This document shows positions 21,978 to 33,330 of a stretch of DNA of 64,000 nt, in pieces. The notes below the pieces were generated by a model. It did no database searches, was not told where the DNA came from, and was given only the letters and a program-made list of their open reading frames with translations. Position numbers and translations under genes: made by a program. Origin of the DNA: Amborella trichopoda (lineage: Eukaryota > Streptophyta > Magnoliopsida > Amborellales > Amborellaceae). The stretch is taken from the NCBI RefSeq assembly GCF_000471905.2, contig NW_006499997.1, positions 4,559,172-4,623,171 on the forward strand. The letters are read 5' to 3'. The first letter of the stretch is position 1. Each line of letters opens with the position of its first letter.

Positions 21978-22262
21978 AGTAGACATCCCATTTTAAAACT
22001 GAAAAATTCTATGGTTTTTTAACCCGTAGGACCACATTATTCTAGTAAACCTAAAATCCGTAGTTCACACAACCTATATTGTGACCCGGAACCAGTCTGC
22101 CTACCCAGAACCTGTTTTGACCAAGATTTTTATAAACGCCCTATTTTACTAAAAAAATCACTAAAAACAGTAAATAAATACATTTTGATCCAAATTTTCT
22201 CTGAGAGCTTCATAAGAGGCTTAGGAAAACACTCAAAATGAACAATGGAAATTTGGATACTC
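21978..22262 (+). repeat. R LTR fragment (first 285 bases)
   Basis: AGTAGACATCCCATTTTAAA matches the R LTR starts TGTTGACACCCGC (39469) and TGTAGACACCCCAT (47946), with its first T mutated. It follows the PPT GGGGCAAC. Similarity continues through TTTTCTCTGAGAGCTTCATA to about 22262 and then stops. Confidence 0.78.
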
Positions 22263-22760
22263 TTGAGAGACCTTGATGATAGAGGCCTGTAGCCTCCAAA
22301 ACAAGAACCCAAGCTGCGCTCCATCCTTGGGCCGCACTTCTTGCTCCAGCTCATAGACATGGCCCTTGCCTGCTCAAAGAAAAGGAGGCAGTCCAGGTTT
22401 CAGGCTCGGTTCTAGAATGAGGTCCACAGCTTCCTCAGGATCAAGCAATAGAGAGGCCTACAAATCCTAACCCAAGAAGCCTCCTAGGCAGTCGAAGTCG
22501 CCACCCCTGATGACCTCCGGCCTTGTAATCCCTTCTTCCCTCTTCAAACTCCAAAGCCTAAGCAAGTACAAGAGTACTGTTCAGTGATCCCCATAACCTT
22601 CAAGAATGGGTCGTCACAAGATCAGCATACAAAGCCCGAGTCCAGTCAAGGCAGGTTGAGCCCCTCCAGACTGACTTACTGAGCAGTCCACCGGGCATCA
22701 GAACGACCAATCATCTTACGATCAACTAAGCAGTCCACCGGGCAATCATCTTACGATCAA
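22263..22760 (+). pseudogene. T-family leader and gag-start fragment, scrambled
   Basis: Part of it (GAGTCCAGTCAAGGCAGGTT near 22638-22660) matches the gag start of T-B around 60042-60062. The rest has no clear match in the window. From about 22690 to 22770 the words ACCGGGCATCAGAA and TTACGATCAAC recur two or three times in shuffled order; the same words occur once in intact T U3 sequence near 56690. No reading frame can be followed. Confidence 0.5.
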
Positions 22761-23085
22761 CCGGGCATCAGAATGGCCTTAGATCAGCCATGTAAGAACA
22801 TGCAAGTGCTAGGGCAAAACTGAGACTGTTCTGAAATTCCACAGCTTGTTAGGAAGGGGCAAATTTATCATTTTGTACCCTATTTTCTAATTTCTTTTAA
22901 ATCAATTTAATCTTAATTTCGAGCAATTATGGTTACTTTTGATCATCCACCCATGTTTGGGGTACACTTCTATATATACGTACCACCATTGTACGCAAAA
23001 ACGAAGAGAAGGCAGACAAATACACACGCAAGAGAGAGTTTTCACTTAATACAAGTTTCTCTTTCTTACAACTTGTGGTGTTACG
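22761..23085 (+). repeat. T-type U3 fragment
   Basis: It matches the distal U3 of other T LTRs: an AATTCCACAGCTTGTTAGGA-like block, TCATCCACCCATGTTTGGGG, then a TATA box at 22971-22978. The closest relative is on the minus strand at 42720-42960. No LTR terminus is present on either side. Confidence 0.72.
22971..22978 (+). promoter_or_regulatory. TATA box of the T U3 fragment
   Basis: TATATATA about 25 bases after CCCATGTTTGGGG, the same spacing as in the other T LTRs. Confidence 0.5.
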
Positions 23086-24370
23086 CCCATTCATCAAAGG
23101 ATCGAGCAAGTGATAGCCACGCACGACTAAAGTCAGGCGCATCATGATGCTAGCCACGTGCGACCAAGGCACTGACTAGCGCCATGCAAGACTAACGACA
23201 ACTGTGTGAGACTAGCGTCAACTGCATTTCTGAGGCCCAGCGCCGACTACATATCTTAAGGCTAACGTCGACTGCACTTCTGATGCCCAATGCCAACTAC
23301 GTAATCCTAAGGCTAGCGCCGGTTGTGTTTCTGAGACTCAACGCCGACTGCGTATCTTAAGGCTAATGTCGGCTGTGTTTTCAAGGCCCCTCGCCACTGC
23401 AACTGTTCACCTCCCGGTGATCCTTCGTATCCTTGAGCTTCCTCAGCTCCCGTGACCCTTCAGCTACCTAATACTCTTTATCTCCCTGATGATTGCACAC
23501 CTTCCTAAGACTCCTCATCTTCCTGCAACGGATCAAATTCTCAGTGACCATTCACCTCATAGAGACCCTTCATCTCCAAGTGATTGTTCGCTTCCCGCGA
23601 TCTCTCTCTTCCCCACCAGAAATTCCCCTCTTCTGCTAAAAACCCACTGGGAGACCTTTCCCCTTCTTGCATACTACCGAAAAACTACTAGAATCCAGTG
23701 GAAGTCTTCAGGCAGCCCTCTGTTGTAACTTCCACTCTTTGTTCCTCTTTGAAACCCCAAAACCATTGTCGAAATCTCTGAAGCTCCCCGACAAACCCCC
23801 TGTTTATCTCGTTACCCTTACCGAAAAATTTCTACAACCACACGAATGCCTTTGCGTTTCCTCTGACGTTCTATTTTCTTAGCCAAAACCTGCCCTTACT
23901 TGCCGGCAAACTCCTGCAAAACTAACTTGAGTGCTCTGTGTGCTTGCCGAAAGTCTCGCCGGGAGTCCTCTCACTCACTGCTGAAATGCCCTTGGTCGTT
24001 TTACCTTTGGTAAAACAGTACAAATGGGGTTTAGCCCCTTATATAGAAAAAGCTTCCCTGAAGTGTCCCCCACAAATGAGGAATGCCAGTCACATCTAAG
24101 AAGGCTAAACGATGATGGGCCAGACGGGCTCGGACCCGAGGCCCGAATGAAAGTTTACCGCTGCCCATGAAAACGCTAGCAAACAGAGACCAGGATCGAG
24201 TCGGGATCAGGCCTAAGGCCTGAACACTAACCCGTACCCAGCATCGACTGTGTTCTCAATGATCCAATCTGACTGTGTTCTCAATGACCCAGAGCCGGTT
24301 GTGTTCTCAAGTACCCAACGCCGGCTGTGTTCTCAATAACCCAGCACTGGCTATGTTCTCAATGACCCAG

Positions 24371-24605
24371 CACTGGCTGCATTTTAAATGACCTAGCACT
24401 GGTTGTGTTTTCCAATGCCTAGCGCCGACTGTGTTCGCTTATGCCCAGCACCTGCTGTGTTCCCAAGTTTATCGCCACGTGTGTTGCCACTGGCTGCATT
24501 TTAAATGACCTAACACTGGTTGTGTTTTCCAATGCCTAGTGCCGACTGTGTTCGCCTATGCCCAGCACCTGCTATGTTCCCAAGTTTATCGCCACGTGTG
24601 TTGCC
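24371..24605 (+). repeat. 117-bp tandem duplication
   Basis: CACTGGCTGCATTTTAAATG at 24371 recurs at 24488 and the following 117 bases are nearly identical. It lies inside the GCACTGGCTG unit field of the T-C 3' UTR. Confidence 0.88.
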
Positions 24606-25139
24606 ACTGCGAACATTAGTGCCGCATGTGTTGCATCCGTCTGTGCTAAACACCGTATGTGTCAACGCTTCTACTTCTCAAGCCTATTGCCGTGTGCGTT
24701 ACACTTCTCATGCTAGTGTCATGCATGTTCTGACACCATGGGTGTCAAAACCTGGTCACCATTGTGTGTGTCCTGCCACTATCCCTAGTGGAGTTGCGTT
24801 CAAGCTAGTCCATCCAGGCCACGACTGTTCATCCCTAATAGAGTCAGGAGCACCCCGCTGTCGCTCATCCTCAGTAGGAGCTAATCACGTGTGACAGTCC
24901 ACTGATGCCCAGCGGATCCCTAGTGGGTCAGTCTCGCACCAAGCTGTCTTATCCTCAGGAGTCGGGTTACTTCCCATAAGCTTACTCCCCAAGGAGTTCC
25001 ATCTTTCACCTTAGGGAGTCATACTTCTCCCCTAATCCTCAGTAAAGTATGTTTCCCATCTAAAACCCCTACTATCATTTTATCCCCAGGGAGTCAGATT
25101 GCTATCCATAGACCTATCCCTTATGAAGCTTCCCCTACA

Positions 25140-25560
25140 TGGCAACCCACACAATGGTCCGTGCTGCACGACCTTAAACTGCATAGCCTTGGTCGAGGTG
25201 CACGACCCTAAATTGCATGGTCCAAACTTTATGACCTTAAATTATAGCGGAGGTCTAGTTGCATGACCTTAAACTGCATGGTTCTAGCTGCATGACTTTA
25301 AATTGCACAGCCTCAGTCCAATCTATAAGACCTTAAATCATAGTGCACGTCATGCGATAAAAGGCTTAACACCATGGTCCAAACTATATGGCCTTAAAAC
25401 TATAGCGGAGGTCTAGTTGCACGCCCTTAAACTGCATGGTCCTAGTTGCATGACTCTAAACTGCATAACCATGGTCCAAGCTATATGATCTTAAACCATA
25501 ATGCACGTCATGGCCGCATGACGTTAAACTACTTTGCATAGGTCCCTGAGGCATAACCTT
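25140..25560 (+). repeat. GACCTTAAACTGCA repeat field of T-C
   Basis: About ten copies of ACGACCTTAAACTGCATGG-like units, 30-45 bases apart, in the same wording as at 15640-16300. Confidence 0.82.
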
Positions 25561-28500
25561 AAACGCACCCCCACATACGCGCACATGCCCTTTACGTGCA
25601 TCTTCACACACGATGTCCCTAACCAACCCATCCATGTACATGCATTACCTTCAACACCTCCTTAGTAAATCCATCTTCCTTCGTTACCATTTATCCTTCC
25701 CCAGTGAGTCTTACCCGCGCTCACAAAACGACGAGCCATATCGCCATCCATACTCGCCATCAGTTAGTGGGTCACCACCGTTTTCCCAAAGTGAGTCAAA
25801 ACCACCACCATACTCAATCCATGGCCTCAACAGACTGTTATCCATCACTATGATGGTCCAACTGTATGACCTAAAGCTATAGTGCATGTCATAGCCGCAT
25901 GACATTAAAAGGCTTCGCAAAGGTCCTGAAGGCATGACCCTAAACACCCATTTAGCGCCACTGCCCAAGTCCAAGTGAAAATCCACAAAGGACGCTTGAA
26001 CCAATAATTAGGTTGATACAACACTCTCCTCAATAGGTAGCTTCAGCTCGTACTCAAAAGAAAAATCCTTGGTGTCACAATACCAAGACCTAAAAAATAC
26101 GAGCTCAAGGAAACGATTCTTACAGCCGGAGTCCATCCGCAAATAGGACTCGAAGAACAGAAAACTCGCCAAGAAAGCAAGACAAATCTTATGAAGAAGA
26201 GCACTATTCCCACAAGGTCGCTAACACACTTCAAATATGTTGAAAACGCCTTAAGAAAGCCAAGTCAACTATGACTTTGGACGTGCTACACAGTAGTTAG
26301 GATTGAATCCTCGACGGGCTGAATCAGACAAAGAAGAGAGGTATCTTGATTGTTGAAACTGCTAGAAGTGCACAGGGGTTATACCCAAAGCCATTCACCT
26401 CGATAAAATGAGGTACCCCGTCCTCCAAGGAATATCTGGTGCACATCGCAGATGGATGCTAACCAAAGGCGCTTCAGCAGACCATCTAGAACAAACAAAA
26501 CAAAATCCTCAAAATGTGGACCAACACTAGAGGATACAAAAACCCAGACTAAATGGGAAAAATGTCCTTCGACATGGCACTGGACTGCTAGACGGACCTG
26601 ATTCTCACCAACGAGGTCCGTACAAAATCCGCAGCTGTCAGAATCACAAATAGTCCATGAAAAGTCTCCATGAATGGACCTGTACATTGCATCCAAACAT
26701 CTGAACATCCTAGTTGCAGTATTTCATGAATCTTGTTAGCGTTCAAGTGGTCCTATGGCTAGGAAGGAAACAGTAATAAAGCTGAAGAAAATTTTCTAAA
26801 TATTGTCCTTCTCACTTCTCTCGAAGCACAACAATCGGTGGGGCAATCTGTTTGAAGACATTTTTCAGCACCTTGGGTCCCCGATGCGAAATAAAGAGGA
26901 AGCCAATCAATAAAGCCTAATATACAGTGGAATTCATGACAGTCTCAGAATTTCTGTAGAATGGGTAAAAATGTTCCTAAGCACTTCAAAAGGCCACCTG
27001 TCAAGTTTCATCACAATCCAACATGTCTAAAGCAGTGCTGACAAAGAAAAAATTTCAGAAAAATTAGCCTCCAGCACCCTGAAACGGACCCCATAACTAG
27101 AACTCTATTTTTGGTGCGTCAAATGGCTATGGGGACCACCGCCATTAGATCCGGCACAATCAAAAATCCTAGGGGTCAAATTTTGGCTTAAACGGATACT
27201 CTAGGACAAAGTTAGGTGTAAAAGACTGAAAAGGGGTAGGCCGTACACTATCCTGTGCGCTTCCTTGCACCAAATGACCATTAATGGTGACTGTTTTCAC
27301 AGTTTCAAGCAGTAAATTTGGAGGCCCATATCTCACTCGTCTCGAGTCCGATCATGCTCAAATTTTGTGAGCGTGTTCTTCCCGTCAAGACAAGCGTTTT
27401 GATATATGGTACGCCCTATGATGACGCTCGAGCAAAAAGAAAAGATAGAGAGAAGTTGCTGATCTGTGAAGAAAGTTGCAGGAAAATCAGCGTGATACGC
27501 CTCGCTCGAGCTATCAAATCACGGCGCTCGCGCATCGGATTTACATGAGACCAATTTCATCATTTGCGCAAGGTCTAGGGATATCTCTGGTTCAAACCTC
27601 ATCAATGATGAATCGTCATATTTTGTACACAAATCCAATAAAGTGACAGAAAATTCTGACGTCAAAATTTTAGATTCTGGTAAAAACTCCAAAGTTGTGA
27701 GATCGTTGTCCGAGCATGAAATCGAGTTGCATTTATTGTCAAGCGATCGTGATGGTAAGCTTAGTGTGATCCAGCAAAGAAATCACATAAAAACATCTAA
27801 GGAACGAGTACACTATCGATTTGAAGTTTTCAAGATTCATCCAAATTTCAAGTTGCATGATCGTGGCTTAAAACACGATCTGTGGCTCGAAGTTGGTATC
27901 AAATCGATCACCATGTCGAGGTCAACAAGAAAACAATCATCTTTCGATCAAACAGGCATCAAAGCAACCTCAGATCATCTATAAAAGATCACGCAAGTTC
28001 TAGGGTAGCAACATGGATTGTTTTGAAATTCCATCTATTGTTGGGCAGGGGTAAAATAGTCATTTTGTACAAAATTTTAACAATTTTTTATTCAATTAAA
28101 TTTTAATTATCGTCAATTTAGATAGTTTTTAGGAATCCACCCATGTTTGGGCCCAATTTTATGAGTACATGTTAAACATAATTGCAATAGGACCCTTGAT
28201 TTTTGAAGATTGATCAATAAAATTTGAGAGTTTTCACATTGAAATTGTGGGCTCATCTTGGATAAAGAAAGAGGAGAGAGAAGAAAGGATCTGGTACCCT
28301 TTGGTGAAGGTATTTTCTATCTCCTCTCATCTCTCTCTTTCTCTCTGCTCTTCTCATCTCTCTTTCTCTCTCCTCCCGTTTATCTTTTCTCTCCTCCTCT
28401 CCTCTCTTTCTCTCTCCTCCTCTAGTCTATCTTTTCTCTCTCCTCTTCTCATCTTTCTCTTTCTCTCTCCTCTCATCTATATCTTTCTTTTCTATTTCTT

Positions 28501-28719
28501 CTCTGATCTTATTTATCCTCTTTCCTTCTTTTTCTTTATCTTTCCTTTCTCTTTCTTCTCTTTCCTACTCTCTCTTTGCTCTCTCTCCTTCCTCTTTGTT
28601 CATGCATGGCAGAGTCTATCGCTTGGCATGATGTCTTCTTGCTTCAGAGATACGAACAGTGTAACCTGAGTGGCGGGCTGGGCCTTGTCAAAGTTTCCTT
28701 CTTCCTTTCTGTCATGGGC

Positions 28720-29420
28720 GGCGGATGCTCATTGTCATCCATGTTTTCTCTCTTCTCTTAATCATCTGTCATAGACAGTGGAAGATCATCGTCATCCATG
28801 TTTTCTCTCTTCTTAATTTTGTGTCATGGACTACGGAAGCTCATCACCGTCCATGTCTTCTCTCTCTTCTCTCATTATTCTATTATGAACGGTGGAAGTA
28901 CATCGTTGTTCATAGTTTCTCTCTCTTCTTAATTATGTGTCATGGACACCAAAAGCTCATCACCGTCTATGTCTTCTCTCTCTACTCTCATTACTTTATC
29001 ACGGACTGCAAAAGCTCATCGCCGTCCATGTTTTCTCTCTCTTTTTAAATTATGTGTCATGGATTGAAGAAGCTCATTGATGTGTATGTCTTCTCTCTCT
29101 TCTCTCACTAGTCTATAATGGACGGTGGAAGTTCCTCGTTGTCTATATCTTCTCTCTTCTTTCATTCCTCTGTCATGGACGGTAGAAGCTCATTACCACC
29201 CATATTTTCTCTCTCTTCTTACCCTTCTGTCATGGACGGTGGGAGATCATCGCCATCCATGTTATCTCTATCTTCTCTCTCCTTTATCGTGGACGGCGGG
29301 AGCTCATCGCCATCCATGTTCTTTCCCATCTTCTCTCTCATCACCGTTGAAGTTCTTTCCCATCTTCTCTCTCATCATCATTCATGTTTTTTCTATCTTC
29401 TCTCTCATCACCATCCATGT
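28720..29420 (+). repeat. Hairpin-module array, type 2, about 11 units
   Basis: Cores such as CATGGACGGTGGAAGCTCAT followed by CGCCGTCCATG have paired ends CATGGACGG/CCGTCCATG; spacers are TTTTCTCTCTCTTCTC. Unit length is about 60 bases. In most units the CATCC/GGATG or CGTCC/GGACG arms are still recognisable. Confidence 0.86.
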
Positions 29421-29884
29421 TCCTCTACTCTCTTCTCTCTCTCTTTCTTCTTCATTCTTTTCCTTCTCTCTTTCCTCTCTCCCTTTTTCTTTTCCCTCGC
29501 ATTGCTCATCTCATCTTCTTCTCACATGCACGACATTAGTCGTACTCTGCATATCTCCCTTTCTCTATCTTCTTTCTTCTCTCTCTAGTTTGACCAAGAG
29601 AGGTTGAAACAAACATTGTCATTGTTGTCTCGTCGTCTAGCAGTATTGTCGTTGAGCCGGTCTTAGTTACCGTGTCCACCTTATTATCACGATAGGTTAG
29701 CCATTATGCAAGGCTGACCGATGATCATTCTGACATCTAATAGTATTGGTGTTGTGTCAGTCTAGTTACCGTGCTCATCTTTCTTACCACACCGGGTCAA
29801 TCACCTACTGACCTAGCTGCTGTGTTAGTCTCGCCACCTAGTCAAAATTCCTTTGATCTACCTCTTTCTTCTTCTTCATTTATC

Positions 29885-30310
29885 TGTCGTCCATGCTTCT
29901 TCTTCCCTATCGTCGTCCATGTTCTCTCTTTCTCTCTCTCCCTTGTCATGGACGGTGGAACCCATCGTCGTTCATGTTTCTTCTTCCTTTCTCTTTTACT
30001 CTCTCTTTCATATCATGGAGGATGGAATCCCATCATCATCTATGCTTCTTTCCTCTTTCTCTCTCCTCAGTCATGGATGATGGAACCCCATCGCCGTTCA
30101 TGCTTCTTCCCTGTTTCTCTCTCCTCTTTCATGAACTACAGAACCCCATCGCCGTCCATGCTTCTTCACTCTTTCTTTCTCCTCTATCATGGATGGTAGA
30201 ACCCCATTGCCGTTCATTCTTCTTTGCTCTTTCTCTCTCCTCTGTCATGAACGATAGAACCCTATCGTCATCTATGCTTCTTCCCTCTTTCTCTCTCCTA
30301 TATCTTGAAC
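29885..30310 (+). repeat. Hairpin-module array, type 2, second block, about 7 units
   Basis: Units such as TCATGGACGGTGGAACCCAT followed by CGTCGTTCATG, separated by TTCTTCCCTCTTTCTCTCTCC. Period about 60 bases. A minus T LTR begins right after the last unit. Confidence 0.86.
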
Positions 30311-30315
30311 GACAG
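30311..30315 (+). repeat. Candidate target copy GACAG
   Basis: The five bases that abut the terminus of the minus T LTR at 30316. The matching copy at the other side of that insertion is not identified. Confidence 0.35.
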
Positions 30316-31054
30316 TGGTTAGGGGCCTTGATCTCACCTTCCATATCTAGATGATCGGGCGGCACGCGTCTCTGGTTTCAGAGGAACCCTAGACTTTGAG
30401 ATCGTTCTCTCGAGAACCTCGCTCAGGAGCTAGGGCAGGTATACCAATCGATGAGAGAGGAATTTAAGGTGGGTTTAGGACATACTTAGGCTGGCTCGCG
30501 TGAGCGCCCTCTTAGATCACAAAGAAATCCCCGCAGTCGTAGAACTGGTTCGGAATCACCTCCCTTAGCCTTTATTCTAGTGTTTCTGTAATCACACACA
30601 CATGGTTAATTTTATAAGACAAGCGTATCGAACGAGACCCCACCTTGGTCTTTGAGCCAATGTACATGGGTGTGCACATCCAAGTGATTGAGAAGGGAAG
30701 AAGAAGCATGGACGACGATGGGTTATGTCGTCCATAACGTGAGAAAGATAGAAAGAGAACCATGGATGGCGATAGGTCTTGCCAGTCGTGACAAGAGAGA
30801 GGGGATGGAGAACATGGACGGCGATAGGTTCCGCCGTCCATGACGAGAGAAAGAAAGTCAAGAGAGAGAGGAGAAAAGACACACAAGGCGACAGGCTCTA
30901 CCATGTGTGTCAGAAGGGACTCAGACATGACCCTGCCCGCCACTTGGGAAAGGGCACGATTCAATGTCCTTGCTAAGGAATAAGGGAAGAAATATTGCGA
31001 TCAGTGATGGGCATCGCCGTGCACGACAGGAGGGAGAAGGAACTCAGATAGAGG
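30316..31054 (-). repeat. T LTR fragment on the minus strand
   Basis: Its exact terminus is at 30316 (minus strand ends GGCCCCTAACCA), with no PBS beyond it, so it is the outer end of a 3' LTR or of a solo LTR. It contains the conserved end block (GAGAGCGATCTC-like, GTAACTGG-like) and, further in, a short type 2 array (30690-30930). It is cut at 31055 by a plus-strand T LTR. AGAGG at 31050-31054 is the candidate target copy. Confidence 0.8.
30690..30930 (-). repeat. Hairpin-module array, type 2, with one replaced stem
   Basis: Four units as read on the plus strand: CATGGACGAC paired with GTCGTCCAT; a decayed CATGGATGGC unit; CATGGACGGC paired with GCCGTCCATG; and ACACACAAGG paired with CCATGTGTGT. 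The last has a wholly different outer stem but the same spacing and purine-rich loop. Confidence 0.8.
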
Positions 31055-32705
31055 TGTTTGAATGCACTTTTTCAGCATCTTGATCCCAGATACTGAATAA
31101 AGAGGAAGCAGGTCAATAAAGGCTACAAAATAAGTGAAAATTTTGATAGTCTCATATTTTCCCCATAATTAGTCAAAGATCTTCACCATCACTCCAAAAG
31201 GTCACCTTCCAAGGTTCATAACGATCAGATGTGTCGAAGACAATGAACACAAAGAAACAATTTCGAAAAATTGGCCTCTAGCACCTTGAAATGGACCCTA
31301 TAATTGGAACTATATTTTGGGGCTTGAAACAACTGTAAGACCAGCACCATTGGATTTGGCACGATCAAAAACCTTTATGGGTCAAGTTTTGGCTTAATTG
31401 AGCACTTCAAGATAAAGTTATGGGGAAAAGGGGTAGGTAGCACACGATTCCCATGTGGTCACCCTGCATCAAAACACCATTAAAGGTGACTGTTTTCATA
31501 GTCACGTGCAATGACTTTCGAGGCCTATATCTCACTCGATTTGAGTCAGATCGTGCTCAAATTTGATGAGCGTGTTCGTCTCATCGAGATGAGCATTTTG
31601 ATAGGTGGTACGCCTTGTGTCGATGCCCGAGCAAGGAGAAAAACTAGAGAGAATTTGCTGACCCTTGAAGGAAGTTGCAAAAACTTCATCAGCAGCACGC
31701 CCCACTCTAGCGACCAAATCATGATGCTCACATAACTGATTGACACGAAACTAACTGCATTATGTGCGTAAGGTCTGAGGCTATCTCTGGTCAGAGCCTC
31801 CAGTATAATGAACAGTTAGATTTCACACATGGAAGCATCAAAGCTGCTATAAATTCTGGCCGCCGGATTTCAAGATTCCGACAAAAAACTCATGACGACA
31901 AAATCTTCATCCAGATACGAAATCAATCCGAGATTGTTGCAACATGATCATGAGGGCATGATTAGTGTGATTCAGTGAAAAAATCATAGAGAAACATCAA
32001 GGTACGAGCACACAATTGATCCAAAGCTTTCAAAATTCAAGCAAATTTTAATTCTCATGATCATGGCTCGAAGTTGGTATCAAATTGTTCATCATGCCCA
32101 GCCCAACAAGAAAACAAACATATTTCGATCAAAAATGTATCAAAACAACCCCGGATCAGTCATGGAAGATCACACAAGTTCTTGGACGGCAGCATGGACT
32201 ATTTTGAAATTCCACACATTGTTAGGCAGGGGCAAAATAATCCTTTTGCACCCATTTTTAGAATTTTTTTTAATTCAATTAACTTGTAATTATCTTTAAT
32301 TTTAGGTAGTTTTTGAGCGTACACCCATGTTTTAGCCCAATTCTATATAAGCATGCAAAGCCAAATTGTAATGAACCTTCAGTTCTTCACACAAGGATCA
32401 ATAAAATTTCAATTTCCTCTTGAACTCATGGGTGTTCCTTGGAGAGAGAGAGAGATGAGAGAGAATAAAAGGTTTCGTACCCTTCGGTAAGATAACTTTC
32501 TCTCTCCTCCCCTCTTTCTCTCTCCTCTTCCCTTTCTCTCTCCTCCCCTCTTTCTCTCTCCCCTTCTTTCTTCCTCTCTCCTCCTCTCCTTCTCTCTCTT
32601 CTTCTCATCCATATCTCTCTCTTCTCTTCTCATTTATATCTCTCTTTCTCTCTTTTCTTCTCATCCTTATCTCTCTTTCTCTCTCTTCTTCTCATCCCTA
32701 TCTCG
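31055..32705 (+). repeat. T LTR, 3' part missing
   Basis: It starts TGTTTGAATGCACTTTTTCA at 31055. Full U3 with GCTCAAATTTGATGAGCGTG, TGGCTCGAAGTTGGTATCAA, CACCCATGTTTTAGCCC, TATA box (32344-32351) and AATAAAATTTC (32399), then a pyrimidine tract (32480-32705). It breaks off at 32706, where R-element sequence starts. No hairpin array is reached. Confidence 0.85.
32344..32351 (+). promoter_or_regulatory. TATA box of the T LTR at 31055
   Basis: TATATAAG after CCCAATTC, about 1.29 kb into the LTR. AATAAAATTTC lies about 55 bases further. The same arrangement is at 56904 in the solo LTR. Confidence 0.6.
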
Positions 32706-33330
32706 AATCCCCAATAGGGGATAGTCCCTCTTCCACATCTCAGCATACACAAGGACTAGGAATTGAAGACCTATTTGTTGACCTGGATTTGGAGGAGGGG
32801 TGCACAGTTGGCTCTAACGCAGACAAGGGTGCTCATCCACCAACAACAACCCAGGGACGGAATTGGTTGATCACTCCTCTATCTCGAGAATTGTTGGAAG
32901 CATACCAGCGACACCTCCAAGTCCCGGTGCAAAAAAACAGATAGGCTTAGGTGGCCATCTAACCACCCTGCACGTTCAGTCGCCAACATTTCTCTCGCAA
33001 GTCCCATAAGGGACACCTCTTACGACATTTCAAAAACCGTAGCAAATTCAAAACATGATAAAGCTGATAATAATGAAAAAGAATTTTCAAAAATGGTGCT
33101 CACTCAAGATAGCCCAATAATGGTACATAATACCCAAGACGATGAATTAGACAACCAAGTTAAAGATCAAGGGTGTCAAGAGTTTGAAAAAATCTCTCAA
33201 CCTGAGGAACTTACTTCCCATGTTGAGCAATTCAAGAAGAGTTTCGATGGTGAGCCAACAGCTATCATCGAAGAGACGATTCACATAAACTTAGGAACTG
33301 AGAAGGACCCAAGGTTAACCAAGATTTGAA
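32706..33330 (+). pseudogene. Gag-pol linker of R-A
   Basis: Readable pieces: SSTSQHTQGLGIEDLFVDLD near 32730-32790, NWLITPLSRELLEAYQRHLQ near 32860-32920, and an open stretch 33093-33329 (VLTQDSPIMVHNTQDDELDN through IIEETIHINLGTEKDPRLTK). The last part is the usual lead-in to Tat RT. No protease active site is seen. Several stops. Confidence 0.65.

Larger units (their letters stand above)
23086..26848 (+). other. 3' UTR of element T-C
   Basis: Non-coding. In order: units of about 36 bp around CTAACGTCGACTGC and CCCAGCGCCGACTAC (23200-23390), a stretch matching 12200-12800 (CCTTCATCTCC, ACTGGGAGACC), a stretch matching 14605-14760 (TATATAGAAAAAGCTTCCCT), units around GACCCAGCACTGGCTG (24240-24620), a block with AGGAGTCGGGTTACTTCCC, the GACCTTAAACTGCA field (25140-25560), and a closing block ending in the PPT. 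It is the same series as in T-A but without the solo LTR. The coding part of this element is absent. Confidence 0.8.
26849..30310 (+). repeat. 3' LTR of T-C, right end displaced by insertion
   Basis: It starts TGTTTGAAGACATTTTTCAG after the PPT at 26832-26848. The full U3 (26849-28150) is present, then CCCATGTTTGGGCCC, AATAAAATTT (28218), a pyrimidine tract (28310-28600), a type 2 array (28720-29420), a middle block (29590-29880), and a second type 2 array (29885-30310). It is cut at 30316 by a minus-strand T LTR. Its own end is not seen in the window. Confidence 0.85.

Noticed and set aside
27318-27984. Two open frames of 76 and 113 residues in U3
   Set aside because: The same DNA occurs in every T LTR with different frames and stops; it is U3, not a gene.
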